Of a stretch of DNA of 64,000 bases, positions 26,886 to 36,743 are shown piece after piece; positions within the stretch are counted from its first letter, which is position 1, and each line of letters opens with the position of its first letter. The notes under the pieces were generated by a model. The model was given only the letters and a program-made list of their open reading frames with translations. It was not told the DNA's origin and did not search any database. The translations under genes were made by a program, and so were the position numbers. The DNA is from Aquimarina muelleri DSM 19832 (GTDB taxonomy: Bacteria > Bacteroidota > Bacteroidia > Flavobacteriales > Flavobacteriaceae). The stretch lies in the NCBI RefSeq assembly GCF_000430665.1, contig NZ_KE387189.1:18304-82303 (forward strand), given 5' to 3'.

Positions 26886-27317
26886 TCATTCACAATTAGA
26901 GAGTTCTACATATTTATCAAAAGTAACTCCTGTATCTCGTAGAGTAATTTCTCCATTATTACTTTCTTGTATAAATGCATTTCCGTTTTCTCCTCTACAA
27001 ATAAAAGTTTTTTGTTCACCATTTTTGCATAACAAGCATTTTTTACCTGCAATAGTACAATCTCCTAATAGTTCTAATTGTGATAGGTATATTTTTATTA
27101 ATTCTTTATCTTCTGTACAACTATTGTTTAAATACCCTTCCATTGCGGTCTTATATGCCTCGCAATTATCCGTAGAACTGTTTTCTCTATATTTATTTCC
27201 TGTTTCTGCTATCGCGACTGTTCCTGCAGAACAATCAAATTCATCATCATTATCACTACCACATGCATAAAATCCCAGGGCAAGGATGTAAACAGCAACA
27301 TACATAAGTTTTTTCAT
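26886..27317 (-). CDS. Hypothetical cysteine-rich lipoprotein
   Basis: A 143-residue lipoprotein; the start at 27317 puts MKKLMYVAVYILALGFYACGS as a clean signal with lipobox FYAC. The frame extends 11 codons further, without a signal-like start. The mature part is acidic and contains about ten cysteines (DNCEAYKTAMEGYLNNSCTED, LGDCTIAGKKCLLCKNG, FICRGENG), suggesting disulfide bonds. No family is recognised. It is a single gene reading toward the terminator at 26838-26868. Confidence 0.7.
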   Translation of the reverse strand: MKKLMYVAVYILALGFYACGSDNDDEFDCSAGTVAIAETGNKYRENSSTDNCEAYKTAMEGYLNNSCTEDKELIKIYLSQLELLGDCTIAGKKCLLCKNGEQKTFICRGENGNAFIQESNNGEITLRDTGVTFDKYVELSNCE

Positions 27318-27449
27318 ATTGGGTACCTGTTTTCGGTTAAGGAAATTCAAAAGTAAGAAAATTAACCGGATTATATAAATTAGTAATATTAGGCAGGCAT
27401 TACAAAACTGTATATTTTGGATTTGACTAATAAGTGTTTATAAATATAT

Positions 27450-29288
27450 TTATTTTACTTCTTCGATATCTATAGGTTTACCTATATATGCTAAAAAACT
27501 ACTTTCTTCGATATCTTCCATTTCTTTATTATTAGATAGTATTATTCTAATATTTTTATCTGCATCTTTTATAAATAAAGGAATAAAGTCTTTATCTGTT
27601 TTATTAAGGTGATCCATTATGGTTTTATAATGATTTTTATCTTGTATTAAAATTTCTTGTATCCCTGGATATCTTTCTGCAAGATCTATAAGTTTATAAT
27701 AATCATCTGTTTGCGAGAACAATCCTTCTTCGGGACTGTTATTGTGGTCTTTCATTTCTTCTGATGTTATTAACCTAAAAGATCCAAATTCTCCAAATTG
27801 TTTTTTAAATTTATCTATAGCATACTTGTTAATATCACTATTTGCTGTAAGTGCCATTAGGTATCCAACATTATTTAATTCGATATTATCTCCTAATTTA
27901 TTACCATAGATATTACTTTCTATAGCTTCTAAACCTAGTTCTTTTGCTTTATTAACATTGTTTTTATTGCTATCTACAAGTACCACGTGCCTGTTATTTT
28001 TTTTGAGATAAACTCCTATTAATCTAGAGATTTTGGAAGCTCCGATAATTAAAATCCCTTCTGATTTTTTAAGAAATACACCTACTACCTTAGCAAAAAT
28101 ACGTGCTGTAGTAGCATTAAGTAAAACAGTACCTAATACAATCATAAATACTAATGGGGTAATATACTCTGCTCCTGGAATTCCTTCTTTATATAGTTTT
28201 AGCCCAAATAAAGATGCTATACCTGCTGCTACAATACCTCTAGGGCCTACCCAGCTTATAAAAAGTTTTTCGTTTATTTTTAATCCAGAGTTTATAGAAC
28301 TAAGAAATACGCCTAGTGGTCGAACTACAAATACAACAATAATAAAAAGTAAAGCTGCTTGCCAATTGTATATTAATTGTAAATCTTCAATATTAATATT
28401 TGCAGATAATAGAATAAACAGTATAGAGATCAAAAGGACGCTTAAAGATTCTTTAAAATATAATATTTCGTCAATATATGGAAGGTTAATGTTGCCTAAA
28501 ACCATACCCATAATAACTACAGATAGTAATCCAGATTCGTGTGCAAAAATATCTGATATCACAAAAACTCCTAATACTGTTGCCAGAGTTACTACATTAA
28601 GAAGATAGTGAGGGATAATTTTATTTTTTAATGAAAAAGCGAGTGCATGAGCAAAAGTAAAACCAAAAGTAAAACCTACTATTACTATTTTTGCAAACTC
28701 TATCAAAGCGGTTGATGTAAACTCTTCGCCTCCTCCTGCCCTGATAAATTCGAAAACTAAAACGGCTACAAGTGCGCCAATAGGGTCTATTAAAATACCT
28801 TCCCACTTTAATACTGCCGAAATATCTTTTTTAAGCGGTATATTTCTTAAAATTGGTGTTATAACTGTAGGGCCAGTAACTATGATTAAAGAAGAAAACA
28901 AAAAAGAAATGGACCAACTTAACCCAAAAATAAAATGAGCGGCAAGTCCTGCTCCAAAAAATGTAATAATTACCGCTATTGTGATTAATTTTAGAATCAC
29001 AGGGCCTACATTTAGTATTTCACTTCTTCTTAATGTAAGACCGCCTTCAAAAAGGATAATGCTTATTGCTAAGGAAACAAAATAAAAAAGGCTTTCTCCT
29101 GGAAATAACCCTTTTTCTCCATTCCAAATAGGTTGTATTAACTTGGTACCATCGCTTGTAAAAAAAGTTGCAAAAGGACCAACAAGGAGTCCTATCAAAA
29201 TCAATGGTAAAATTGCAGGGATTTTAAATTTCCAAGCGACCCATTGTGCCAAAATTCCAAGTATTATTATTCCTGCAAGTTCTACCAT
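27450..29288 (-). CDS. Cation:proton antiporter with RCK/TrkA-N domain (CPA family)
   Basis: A 612-residue inner-membrane antiporter. The first 400 residues contain about 12 hydrophobic helices with the CPA-type LFEGGLTLRRSEI segment (about 79-91) and SLIIVTGPTVITPILR (about 133-148). A cytoplasmic Rossmann/TrkA-N domain follows (GILIIGASKISRLIGVYLKKNN and VVLVDSNKNNVNKAKELG), and then about 130 residues of regulatory tail. NhaP-type Na+(K+)/H+ exchange is expected, with nucleotide or ion sensing by the RCK part. The ion is not certain from the sequence. It is a single-gene unit. Confidence 0.9.
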   Translation of the reverse strand: MVELAGIIILGILAQWVAWKFKIPAILPLILIGLLVGPFATFFTSDGTKLIQPIWNGEKGLFPGESLFYFVSLAISIILFEGGLTLRRSEILNVGPVILKLITIAVIITFFGAGLAAHFIFGLSWSISFLFSSLIIVTGPTVITPILRNIPLKKDISAVLKWEGILIDPIGALVAVLVFEFIRAGGGEEFTSTALIEFAKIVIVGFTFGFTFAHALAFSLKNKIIPHYLLNVVTLATVLGVFVISDIFAHESGLLSVVIMGMVLGNINLPYIDEILYFKESLSVLLISILFILLSANINIEDLQLIYNWQAALLFIIVVFVVRPLGVFLSSINSGLKINEKLFISWVGPRGIVAAGIASLFGLKLYKEGIPGAEYITPLVFMIVLGTVLLNATTARIFAKVVGVFLKKSEGILIIGASKISRLIGVYLKKNNRHVVLVDSNKNNVNKAKELGLEAIESNIYGNKLGDNIELNNVGYLMALTANSDINKYAIDKFKKQFGEFGSFRLITSEEMKDHNNSPEEGLFSQTDDYYKLIDLAERYPGIQEILIQDKNHYKTIMDHLNKTDKDFIPLFIKDADKNIRIILSNNKEMEDIEESSFLAYIGKPIDIEEVK

Positions 29289-29729
29289 AATTCATGTTCA
29301 TTAAAAAATATGCAGGAAATATCGGGATTTTTTGGAACATTACAGAAGTTAGGATTGCTTTAAAGTTTCAAAAAAAAAATAAGATTATATTCTGCCGCTT
29401 TTAAAACCAATAACCTTGGAGAATAAAACTCCACAATATGGATTAAAACTCTTGTTAGATTATGAAACTTGATTAAAAAAAATAGTTTCGAGCATACAAT
29501 ATGATCAAATATTGTTAAAAAGTACAAAAATTAAATCTTGATCCCTTCCTTTTTTTCTATTTTGCAAAGATTTTTAAGTATTTATAAAATTAAAGCAATC
29601 AGAGTATGTATAAATAAAATAGTATTTGGTCTATTTTTTATAAAATAAAATATCTCTTGATCTAAATATACCTACCTAAAAATATGGAAATTTATATCCA
29701 AGAAACGATAATCAAACAAATAGCAAAAA
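29289..29729. other. Divergent intergenic region, 441 bp
   Basis: AT-rich gap between the antiporter gene (leftward) and the MBL hydrolase gene (rightward). It contains one copy of the 49-bp interspersed repeat (29405-29453). No ORF or other structured element is supported. Confidence 0.55.
29405..29453 (-). repeat. Copy of a 49-bp interspersed repeat
   Basis: Read on the minus strand it gives GAGTTTTAATCCATATTGTG followed by GAGTTTTATTCTCCAAGGTT, very close to the copies at 47846 and 49651. Short internal arms (GGAG/CTCC and TAATCC/GGTTA) suggest a folded element. Confidence 0.65.
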
Positions 29730-30590
29730 ATGAATTTATATCCTATAAATGCAGGAAATTTTAAACTAGATGGGGGTGCCATGTTTGGGGTTGTTCCAAA
29801 AGTATTATGGAACAAAACAAACCCTGCAGATGCCAATAATCAAATTGATATTGCGGCAAGATGTTTGCTTATAGAAAACGGGGATAGGTTACTACTTATC
29901 GATTCTGGAATGGGAGATAAACAATCTGAAAAATTTTTTAGTTATTATTCTCTTTGGGGAAACGATAGCTTAGATGCTTCTTTACAAAAAAACGGGTTTC
30001 ATAGAGATGATATTACCGATGTTTTTGTTACCCATCTTCATTTTGATCATTGTGGTGGAGTAGTACAACGAAACGCAAACAAAACTGGTTATGAATTAGC
30101 GTTTAAAAATGCTAAAATATGGAGTAATGAAGAACACTGGCAATGGGCAATAGAGCCTAATGATCGGGAAAAGGCATCTTTTTTGAAAGAAAATATAATG
30201 CCTATTCAGGAAAGTGGACATTTGCATTTTATTTCCAGAACACATAAAACATTTCAAAAAAATTCTGAATTAGGTTTTGGTGTACTATTTGCTAATGGGC
30301 ATACCGAAAAACAAATGATTCCGCATATCGAATATAAAGAAAAAACTATTGTTTTTATGGCAGACCTACTGCCTACAGCTGGTCATGTACCTTTGCCATA
30401 TGTAATGGGTTATGATACAAGACCGTTATTAACTTTAGATGAAAAAAAACTGTTTCTTGAAAAAGCAGCAACAAATGGTTGGTACTTGTTTCTGGAACAT
30501 GATGCACATAATGAAATAATAACCGTACAACATACTGAAAAAGGTGTTCGCCTTAAAGAAGTTTTTACCAGTCATGAAATATTTAATTAA
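29730..30590 (+). CDS. MBL-fold metallo-hydrolase
   Basis: A 286-residue cytoplasmic metallo-beta-lactamase-fold protein without signal peptide. Zinc motif THLHFDHCGG lies at 101-110 (His102, His104, Asp106, His107). Further ligands are probably in LFANGHTEKQM, VFMADLLPTAGH and FLEHDAHNE. It is distinct from the lipoprotein MBL at 1.0 kb. It is followed by an S8 protease gene starting 14 nt after its stop, probably in one operon with an M1 peptidase. The substrate is unknown. Confidence 0.88.
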   Translation: MNLYPINAGNFKLDGGAMFGVVPKVLWNKTNPADANNQIDIAARCLLIENGDRLLLIDSGMGDKQSEKFFSYYSLWGNDSLDASLQKNGFHRDDITDVFVTHLHFDHCGGVVQRNANKTGYELAFKNAKIWSNEEHWQWAIEPNDREKASFLKENIMPIQESGHLHFISRTHKTFQKNSELGFGVLFANGHTEKQMIPHIEYKEKTIVFMADLLPTAGHVPLPYVMGYDTRPLLTLDEKKLFLEKAATNGWYLFLEHDAHNEIITVQHTEKGVRLKEVFTSHEIFN

Positions 30591-30603
30591 ACAAAAAAAT
30601 CCA

Positions 30604-32280
30604 ATGATTCCCAAATCTAATAAAATTATTGCTGCAATTGCCTCTTCAATACTTATAGTAAGCTGTGGAGCACCAACTGTTGTTTCTACGCCTATACAGA
30701 ATATAGATGCAATTTCTTTAAAAAATATAGATCTAACAGATAGCCAACTAAAAAGTTGGGGATCTCTTGATTTGGTGTCTGATACGATACCAGGAATGAG
30801 TATAAATAAAACCTACACAGATATTATTAAAAACAGAAAAGGCCAAACAATTATTGTTGGTGTTATAGATAGTGGTGTAGATATTGAACATGAAGACCTT
30901 AATGGTGTAATTTGGACCAACCCAAAAGAAATTAAAGGAAACGGTAAAGACGATGATAATAATGGATACATTGATGATATACATGGCTGGAATTTTTTAG
31001 GAGATTCTGAAAATGAAAACCTGGAATTTGTAAGGGTTGTTAAAAAACTGAAACCAAAATATGCAGGTAAAAATCTTGCATCTGTTGCCAAAACGGATCA
31101 GGAAGAGTACCAATTGTATATTGAAGCTAAAGCTGAATACGAAAAAAAATATCAAGAAGCTTCTGGACAAAAAATGCAGTATGAACAAATTCTTCAACAA
31201 TCCGAAGTATCCCATCAATCTGTTGCAGAAGTAATAGGAAAAGAAAATTATTCTCGTAAAGAGCTTTTAAATATAGAGGCAAAAACCCCAGAAATGCAAC
31301 AGCATGTAGCATTTTTAGCACAAATGTTTGGGTTTATGGATCCAGAAGATACAATTCCTGATTTTATAAAAAATATTAAAGAAGGAGTAGAACATTTTAC
31401 AGAACAATTAAACTATAACTTAAATATTGAATTTGATGGTAGACAAGTTGTTGGTGATAATGTAGATGATATTACAGATACAAAATATGGCAATAACAAC
31501 GTTATGGGGCCAGATCCTAAGAAAAAAGGAATCAAACACGGTACACATGTTGCTGGTATTATTGCAGCAGAAAGAAATAATGGAAAAGGAATGAATGGCG
31601 TGGCTCAAAATGTGAAAATAATGGCTATTAGAGCTGTTCCTAATGGAGATGAATATGACAAAGATATTGCTCTTGCATTACGATATGCAGTAGATAATGG
31701 AGCCAAAGTAATTAATACTAGTTTTGGAAAATACTACAGTACACATCCTGATTGGGTTAGAGATGCTATAATCTATGCTGAATCAAAAGATGTATTAATA
31801 GTAAACGCAGCAGGAAATGAAAGTACAGATTTAGATCAAAAAGCAGTTTATCCTAATGATCAACCCAATAATGGTAATGAAATAGCAAACAATTTTATAA
31901 CTATTGGGGCTTTAAATTATACGTATGGATCTAATCTGGTTGCTGATTTTTCTAATTATGGAAAAAATAATGTAGATGCATTTGCTCCAGGAGTTAAAAT
32001 ATGGGCTACAACACCAAACAATTCATACGAATACTTACAAGGAACCTCTATGGCTGCACCGGGTGTTGCTGGTGTTGCTGCATTAATTAGATCTTACTAT
32101 CCAAAATTAAAAGCAGCACAAGTAAAACAAATACTTATGGATAGTGGTTTAGGTACTAAGACCTCTGTAGTTATTGGAGGAGAACAAACAAACGTAGGAA
32201 GTTTTTCTGAATTGTCTAAATCTGGTAAAATAGTAAATCTATATAATGCCTTTATTATGGCAGACAAATTATCTAAATAA
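30604..32280 (+). CDS. S8 (subtilisin-like) serine protease lipoprotein
   Basis: A 558-residue exported protease. Starting at 30604 gives a lipoprotein signal with lipobox IVSC (MIPKSNKIIAAIASSILIVSC). The open frame begins 20 codons earlier inside the upstream gene, without a signal-like start. The catalytic triad is visible: Asp in VGVIDSGVDIEHEDLNG (about 89), His in HGTHVAGI (about 312) and Ser in GTSMAAPG (about 482). About 200 residues rich in Lys, Glu and Gln separate Asp from His, much more than in subtilisin and typical of Bacteroidota S8 members. It precedes an M1 peptidase gene by 7 nt, suggesting joint protein degradation at the envelope. Confidence 0.92.
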   Translation: MIPKSNKIIAAIASSILIVSCGAPTVVSTPIQNIDAISLKNIDLTDSQLKSWGSLDLVSDTIPGMSINKTYTDIIKNRKGQTIIVGVIDSGVDIEHEDLNGVIWTNPKEIKGNGKDDDNNGYIDDIHGWNFLGDSENENLEFVRVVKKLKPKYAGKNLASVAKTDQEEYQLYIEAKAEYEKKYQEASGQKMQYEQILQQSEVSHQSVAEVIGKENYSRKELLNIEAKTPEMQQHVAFLAQMFGFMDPEDTIPDFIKNIKEGVEHFTEQLNYNLNIEFDGRQVVGDNVDDITDTKYGNNNVMGPDPKKKGIKHGTHVAGIIAAERNNGKGMNGVAQNVKIMAIRAVPNGDEYDKDIALALRYAVDNGAKVINTSFGKYYSTHPDWVRDAIIYAESKDVLIVNAAGNESTDLDQKAVYPNDQPNNGNEIANNFITIGALNYTYGSNLVADFSNYGKNNVDAFAPGVKIWATTPNNSYEYLQGTSMAAPGVAGVAALIRSYYPKLKAAQVKQILMDSGLGTKTSVVIGGEQTNVGSFSELSKSGKIVNLYNAFIMADKLSK

Positions 32281-32287
32281 TTGCAAT

Positions 32288-34120
32288 ATGCTTAAAAAAA
32301 TTGTTTTTGTTTTTCTTGTCGGAATCTTTTATGCTCCGGCACAAAATAACACCTCTTATTGGCAACAACAAGTAGATTATACCATGAAGGTGGACATGGA
32401 TGTTGAGAAATTTCAATATGAAGGAACTCAAGAATTAGTATATTCTAATAATTCTCCAGATACTCTATATCAAGTATTTTATCATTTGTATTTTAATGCA
32501 TTTCAACCAGGAAGTGAAATGGATGTTCGTTCTATTAACCTTCCTGATCCTGATCCAAGAGTAGGGGATAGAATAAGTAAACTTACACCTGAAGAAATTG
32601 GATATTTAAAAGTCTCTTCTCTAGAACAAAATGGTAAACGAGTACTCTATAAAACTTCGGGAACAGTACTAGAGGTAGAGTTACATACTCCTATCGCTCC
32701 AGGTGAGAAAGTGAATTTTTCTATGAATTTTAATGGTCAGATACCTACACAAATACGTCGTTCTGGTAGAAATAGTAAAGAAGGTGTTGCTTTGTCTATG
32801 ACACAGTGGTTTCCTAAAATGGCAGAATATGATTTTGAAGGCTGGCATGCAGATCCATATATAGCAAGAGAGTTTCATGGAGTATGGGGTAATTTTGATG
32901 TTACTATAACTATTGATAAAAATTATATTTTGGGAGGTACAGGGTATTTACAAAACCCACAAGAAATAGGATATGGATATGAAAAACCGGGTACTAAAGT
33001 AACTAAAAAAGGAAAAAAACTTTCTTGGCATTTTAAAGCTCCAATGGTACATGATTTTGCATGGACTGCAGATCCTGATTATGTACACGATGTTTTAAAG
33101 ATTCCTAATGGTCCTACTCTACATTTTTTATATAAAAATAATAAAGATATTATCGATAATTGGAAAGATTTACAGCCTAAAACAGCAGAATTGGTACAAT
33201 ATTTTAGCGAAAATATAGGAAAATACCCTTACGATCAATATTCTGTATTACAAGGGGGTGATGGAGGAATGGAATATGCTATGTGCACTTTAATTACTGG
33301 AGAAAGAAGTTTTGAAAGTTTGGTTGGTGTTACTGCACACGAACTGGCACATTCTTGGTTTCAACAAATTTTGGCAACTAATGAGGCCAAACATGAATGG
33401 ATGGACGAGGGGTTTACTAGCTATGTTTCTACCTTAGCTATGAATGAGGTAATGAAACAAAATAATCCTAATTCTCTAAGAGGGGTCTATAAAGGCTATT
33501 ATCAATTGGCAATTTCAGGTATAGAACAACCACAAACCACACAAGCAGATCATTATTCACATAACGTTGCTTATGGAGCTTCTGCATATTCTAAAGGAGC
33601 TGTTTTTCTTTCGCAATTAGGATATATTATCGGAGAAGATAATCTTCAAAAAACAATTAAAAGATATTTTGAGGAGTGGAAATTTAAACACCCTACTCCT
33701 AACGATTTTAAAAGAGTTGCAGAAAAAGTTTCAAAAATGCAATTAGATTGGTATTTAACCAACTGGACACAAACAACAAATACGATAGATTACGGTGTAA
33801 AAGAGGTAATAAGCACTACTAATAATAGTACCAAAATTATTTTAGAACGAATAGGATTAATACCTATGCCTATAGACCTATATGTAGAATATAAAGATAG
33901 TACAATAGAATCATTTTATATTCCTTTAAGAATAATGCGAGGAGAAAAAGATAATCCTATACCATCTATGAAAAGAACTGTTTTATCAGATTGGGCTTGG
34001 GCAAATCCTACATATACCTTAGAGCTTTCTAAACCAAAATCAGAAATAAAAACAATTGAAATAGATATCACTCATACTATGGCAGATATCAATCCTAGTA
34101 ATAATATGTTTTCAGAATAA
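32288..34120 (+). CDS. M1-family zinc metallopeptidase
   Basis: A 610-residue exported aminopeptidase-like protein. Starting at 32288 gives the signal peptide MLKKIVFVFLVGIFYAPAQ; the frame extends 14 codons upstream into the S8 gene. The gluzincin motif is HELAHSW (about 350-356), with the third ligand Glu in KHEWMDEGFTSY (about 368-379). The GGMEYA-type exopeptidase motif appears as GGDGGMEYAM (about 327-336). The N-terminal domain is the usual M1 beta-saddle. It closes the MBL-S8-M1 run and is followed by a strong hairpin. Confidence 0.93.
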   Translation: MLKKIVFVFLVGIFYAPAQNNTSYWQQQVDYTMKVDMDVEKFQYEGTQELVYSNNSPDTLYQVFYHLYFNAFQPGSEMDVRSINLPDPDPRVGDRISKLTPEEIGYLKVSSLEQNGKRVLYKTSGTVLEVELHTPIAPGEKVNFSMNFNGQIPTQIRRSGRNSKEGVALSMTQWFPKMAEYDFEGWHADPYIAREFHGVWGNFDVTITIDKNYILGGTGYLQNPQEIGYGYEKPGTKVTKKGKKLSWHFKAPMVHDFAWTADPDYVHDVLKIPNGPTLHFLYKNNKDIIDNWKDLQPKTAELVQYFSENIGKYPYDQYSVLQGGDGGMEYAMCTLITGERSFESLVGVTAHELAHSWFQQILATNEAKHEWMDEGFTSYVSTLAMNEVMKQNNPNSLRGVYKGYYQLAISGIEQPQTTQADHYSHNVAYGASAYSKGAVFLSQLGYIIGEDNLQKTIKRYFEEWKFKHPTPNDFKRVAEKVSKMQLDWYLTNWTQTTNTIDYGVKEVISTTNNSTKIILERIGLIPMPIDLYVEYKDSTIESFYIPLRIMRGEKDNPIPSMKRTVLSDWAWANPTYTLELSKPKSEIKTIEIDITHTMADINPSNNMFSE

Positions 34121-34164
34121 AATGTAATATCCCAGAGGATATATCTTATAAAATCAAATTTTAT

Positions 34165-34204
34165 AAAATACCTCACAGGCTATATAAATCTGTGAGGTAT
34201 TTTT
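34165..34204. terminator. Rho-independent terminator
   Basis: AAAATACCTCACAG pairs with CTGTGAGGTATTTT around an 11-nt loop, followed by a T-tract. It ends the MBL-S8-M1 transcription unit just before rnpA. Confidence 0.88.
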
Positions 34205-34244
34205 ATATAACTATTATAAATAATACCATTTATCATTATATATA

Positions 34245-34628
34245 ATGCCAATGAAGGCTACTTTTAATAAAACAGAGAGATTAAAAAGTAAAAAAGAAAT
34301 AGATATTTTATTTTCTGATGGAAAATCTATTTCCAAATACCCTATCCGATTAGTATATAAAAAACTAGATTTTAAAGAAAATACACCTATTAAAGCAGGG
34401 GTTTCTGTTAGCAAACGTAATTTTAAAAAAGCTGTAGATCGTAATTTTATAAAGCGTTTAATGCGTGAAAGTTATAGAAAAAATAAGTATATTGTAGCCA
34501 ATACTACACATCAATTTGCTTTTATGTTCTTGTATTTAGGTAAAGAAATACCCGAATATTCTTTAATAGAATCTAAAATAGAAGGAGTTTTACAAAAATT
34601 TGTTACAAAGGAAATAGAACCAAAATAA
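34245..34628 (+). CDS. rnpA: Ribonuclease P protein component
   Basis: The small basic protein subunit of RNase P, which helps the catalytic RNA remove 5' leaders from pre-tRNAs. At 127 residues the length is normal. The family signature lies in VSVSKRNFKKAVDRNFIKRLMRESYR (about 53-78), with RNFIKRLMRE as the RNR-type motif. The start may be the first ATG or the one at 34251. It is followed after 5 nt by an S41 protease gene. No rpmH lies just upstream, unlike in many other phyla. Confidence 0.95.
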   Translation: MPMKATFNKTERLKSKKEIDILFSDGKSISKYPIRLVYKKLDFKENTPIKAGVSVSKRNFKKAVDRNFIKRLMRESYRKNKYIVANTTHQFAFMFLYLGKEIPEYSLIESKIEGVLQKFVTKEIEPK

Positions 34629-34633
34629 TATCC

Positions 34634-36256
34634 ATGAAGAAGAGAGTTATCTATCCGGTAATAGCTATTACCATCTTGTTATCTACCGTAAGTTTTAAAT
34701 CCGACTTTTTTGAAATCGCTAAGCAGATCGAAATCTTTACTACCATGTTTAAAGAATTAAACATGAATTATGTGGATGAGACGAATCCAGCAGAGTTAAT
34801 GGATACGGCTATAAAAGCCATGTTAGATGATCTGGATCCTTATACCAAATATTGGAATGAACAAGATGTTGAAGCTTCAAAAATACGTAATGCTGGAGAA
34901 TATACGGGAATTGGAGCTTCTGTAAAGACTATAAAAGATAAAATCGTTATTGTAGAACCTTATAAAGATTATCCTGCAGATAAAGCTGGTTTAAAGGCTG
35001 GAGATGAAATTATACAGATTGGAGATATCAAAGTAGCGGATTTTAAAGAAGATGCGGGAGAGCTTCTTAAAGGAGCCAGCGGAACAAAAGTTAATATTGC
35101 TTTTAAAAGACAGGGAGAAACAAAAACGACAATACTTACCAGAGAAGAAATAGAAGTAGATGCTGTTCCTTTTTACACATTATTAGAAGACAATACAGGC
35201 TATATTGTACTCTCTAAATTTAATAATAAAGCCTCTAGTGAAACCATTGACGCTCTAAAAGAATTAAAAGCTAAAGGTGCAGATAAAATTATTCTGGATT
35301 TAAGAGGAAATCCAGGAGGATTATTAAGCGAAGCTATAAATGTTACTAATATTTTTGTTCCTAAAGGAGAATTGATCACTACCACAAAATCGGTTATAAA
35401 AAAATATAATAAAGAGTATTTTACAAAAAGAGCGCCTATAGATACAGATATCCCTTTAGTGGTTTTGGTAAACGGTAGAAGTGCTTCAGCAAGTGAAATT
35501 GTTGCGGGTAGTATTCAGGATTTAGACAGAGGGGTTGTAATAGGGGCAAGAAGCTTTGGTAAAGGTTTGGTACAAAGACCAAAAAAACTAACCTATGGTA
35601 CTCAATTAAAAATAACTATTTCTAGATATTATACTCCTAGTGGTAGGTGTATACAAGCGTTAGATTACTGGAATCGTGATAAAAATAATAATGCTGTGCG
35701 TATTGATCAACACGACTTTAAAGCTTTTAAAACAAAGAATGGAAGAACAGTATATGACGGTGGAGGTATACAACCAGATATTGAATTAGAAACATCCAAA
35801 TTTAGTAATATAACTACTGCTTTATTAAGATCTGATGCCATATTTGAATATGGAACAAAATATTACTATTCACATCAACTAAAAAAGGCCAGTGATTTTA
35901 ATTTTAGTAATGATGATTATGAAAGTTTTAAGAATTTTGTAAAACAAAGTGATTTTAATTTTGAGACTGCAACTGAAAAATCCTTTAAAAAGTCATTAGA
36001 AATAGCTAAAAAAGAAAATTTTGATAAAGATATATCAACTACCTATACAAAGCTTATAGCTTCAATAAACGCCTCTAAACAAGCTGCTTTAGAAACTTAT
36101 AAAACAGAAATTGTTAACTTACTCACAGATGAAATTATTAAACGTTACTTCTATAGAGAGGGGTTATATAATTATTATGTAAAACATAACCCTGAAGTGG
36201 CTAAAAGTCAAGAAATACTTAATAATAAAACTAAGTATGAAACAATTTTAAAATGA
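34634..36256 (+). CDS. S41 family C-terminal processing protease
   Basis: A 540-residue exported tail-specific protease. A signal or anchor segment (VIYPVIAITILLSTVSF) opens the protein. A PDZ domain spans about 85-170 (TGIGASVKTIKDKIVIVEPYKDYPADKAGLKAGDEI). The catalytic Ser is in NGRSASASEIVAGS (about 278-291) and Lys in RSFGKGLVQRP (about 307-317). The C-terminal 170 residues are helical and charged. It is co-transcribed with rnpA (5-nt gap), a pairing seen in other Bacteroidota. The last codons run into a 53-bp palindrome. Confidence 0.93.
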   Translation: MKKRVIYPVIAITILLSTVSFKSDFFEIAKQIEIFTTMFKELNMNYVDETNPAELMDTAIKAMLDDLDPYTKYWNEQDVEASKIRNAGEYTGIGASVKTIKDKIVIVEPYKDYPADKAGLKAGDEIIQIGDIKVADFKEDAGELLKGASGTKVNIAFKRQGETKTTILTREEIEVDAVPFYTLLEDNTGYIVLSKFNNKASSETIDALKELKAKGADKIILDLRGNPGGLLSEAINVTNIFVPKGELITTTKSVIKKYNKEYFTKRAPIDTDIPLVVLVNGRSASASEIVAGSIQDLDRGVVIGARSFGKGLVQRPKKLTYGTQLKITISRYYTPSGRCIQALDYWNRDKNNNAVRIDQHDFKAFKTKNGRTVYDGGGIQPDIELETSKFSNITTALLRSDAIFEYGTKYYYSHQLKKASDFNFSNDDYESFKNFVKQSDFNFETATEKSFKKSLEIAKKENFDKDISTTYTKLIASINASKQAALETYKTEIVNLLTDEIIKRYFYREGLYNYYVKHNPEVAKSQEILNNKTKYETILK

Positions 36257-36305
36257 TAAAATCTTGAATAAGTAGAAAATTTCTACTTATTCAAGATTTT
36301 ATCAT
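36253..36305. terminator. Perfect 53-bp palindrome acting as bidirectional terminator
   Basis: Two exact 26-nt arms (36253-36278 and 36280-36305) surround a single central base. The left arm begins ATGATAAAATCTTG, and the right arm is its exact complement. The palindrome includes the stop codons of both convergent genes, and its right arm encodes the last four residues (MIKS) of the GNAT protein. Confidence 0.85.
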
Positions 36306-36737
36306 AACAATATGAGGTATCCCATCTTCTAAATATTCTTCACCAATTTTTATAAAACCATGAGATTTATAAAAATTTTGTAGATGTGTTTGTGCAGAAA
36401 TTTTTATTTTTTTTGTTTTAAAATAAGTTTCTATAGCACTGATGCTTTGTTTAATAAGATCATGACCATATCCATATTTTCTTTCTTTTTTAGCTACTAA
36501 TACTCTGCCTATACTAGAAGTTTCAAAGTAATCTCCTCCATCAAATATTCTGGTATAAGTTATAATTTCACCATTTTTATTTCCTATTACATGAAGTGCT
36601 TTTTGATCTTTGTTATCCATATCTTGATACACACAATCTTGTTCTACTACAAAAATTTCTGCGCGCAAGCGCAAAATTTTATACAATTCTGCTATAGATA
36701 ATTCATCAAATCGCTTTACTTCAAACTTTATATCCAT
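36291..36737 (-). CDS. GNAT-family N-acetyltransferase, ElaA-like
   Basis: A 148-residue acetyltransferase of the ElaA group. Characteristic segments are LRLRAEIFVVEQDCVYQDMDNKD (about 22-44) and the acetyl-CoA-binding GRVLVAKKERKYGYGHDLIKQ (about 77-97). The ending FYKSHGFIKIGEEYLEDGIPHIVM is typical. The acceptor substrate is unknown. It is the last gene of a minus-strand operon after rpiB and the CDF transporter (6-nt gap). Its final codons lie inside the shared palindrome. Confidence 0.9.
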   Translation of the reverse strand: MDIKFEVKRFDELSIAELYKILRLRAEIFVVEQDCVYQDMDNKDQKALHVIGNKNGEIITYTRIFDGGDYFETSSIGRVLVAKKERKYGYGHDLIKQSISAIETYFKTKKIKISAQTHLQNFYKSHGFIKIGEEYLEDGIPHIVMIKS

Positions 36738-36743
36738 ATTTGT

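Noticed and set aside
28033..28608. Plus-strand frame of 191 codons inside the antiporter gene
   Set aside because: It is antisense to conserved membrane helices and has no signal or domain of its own.
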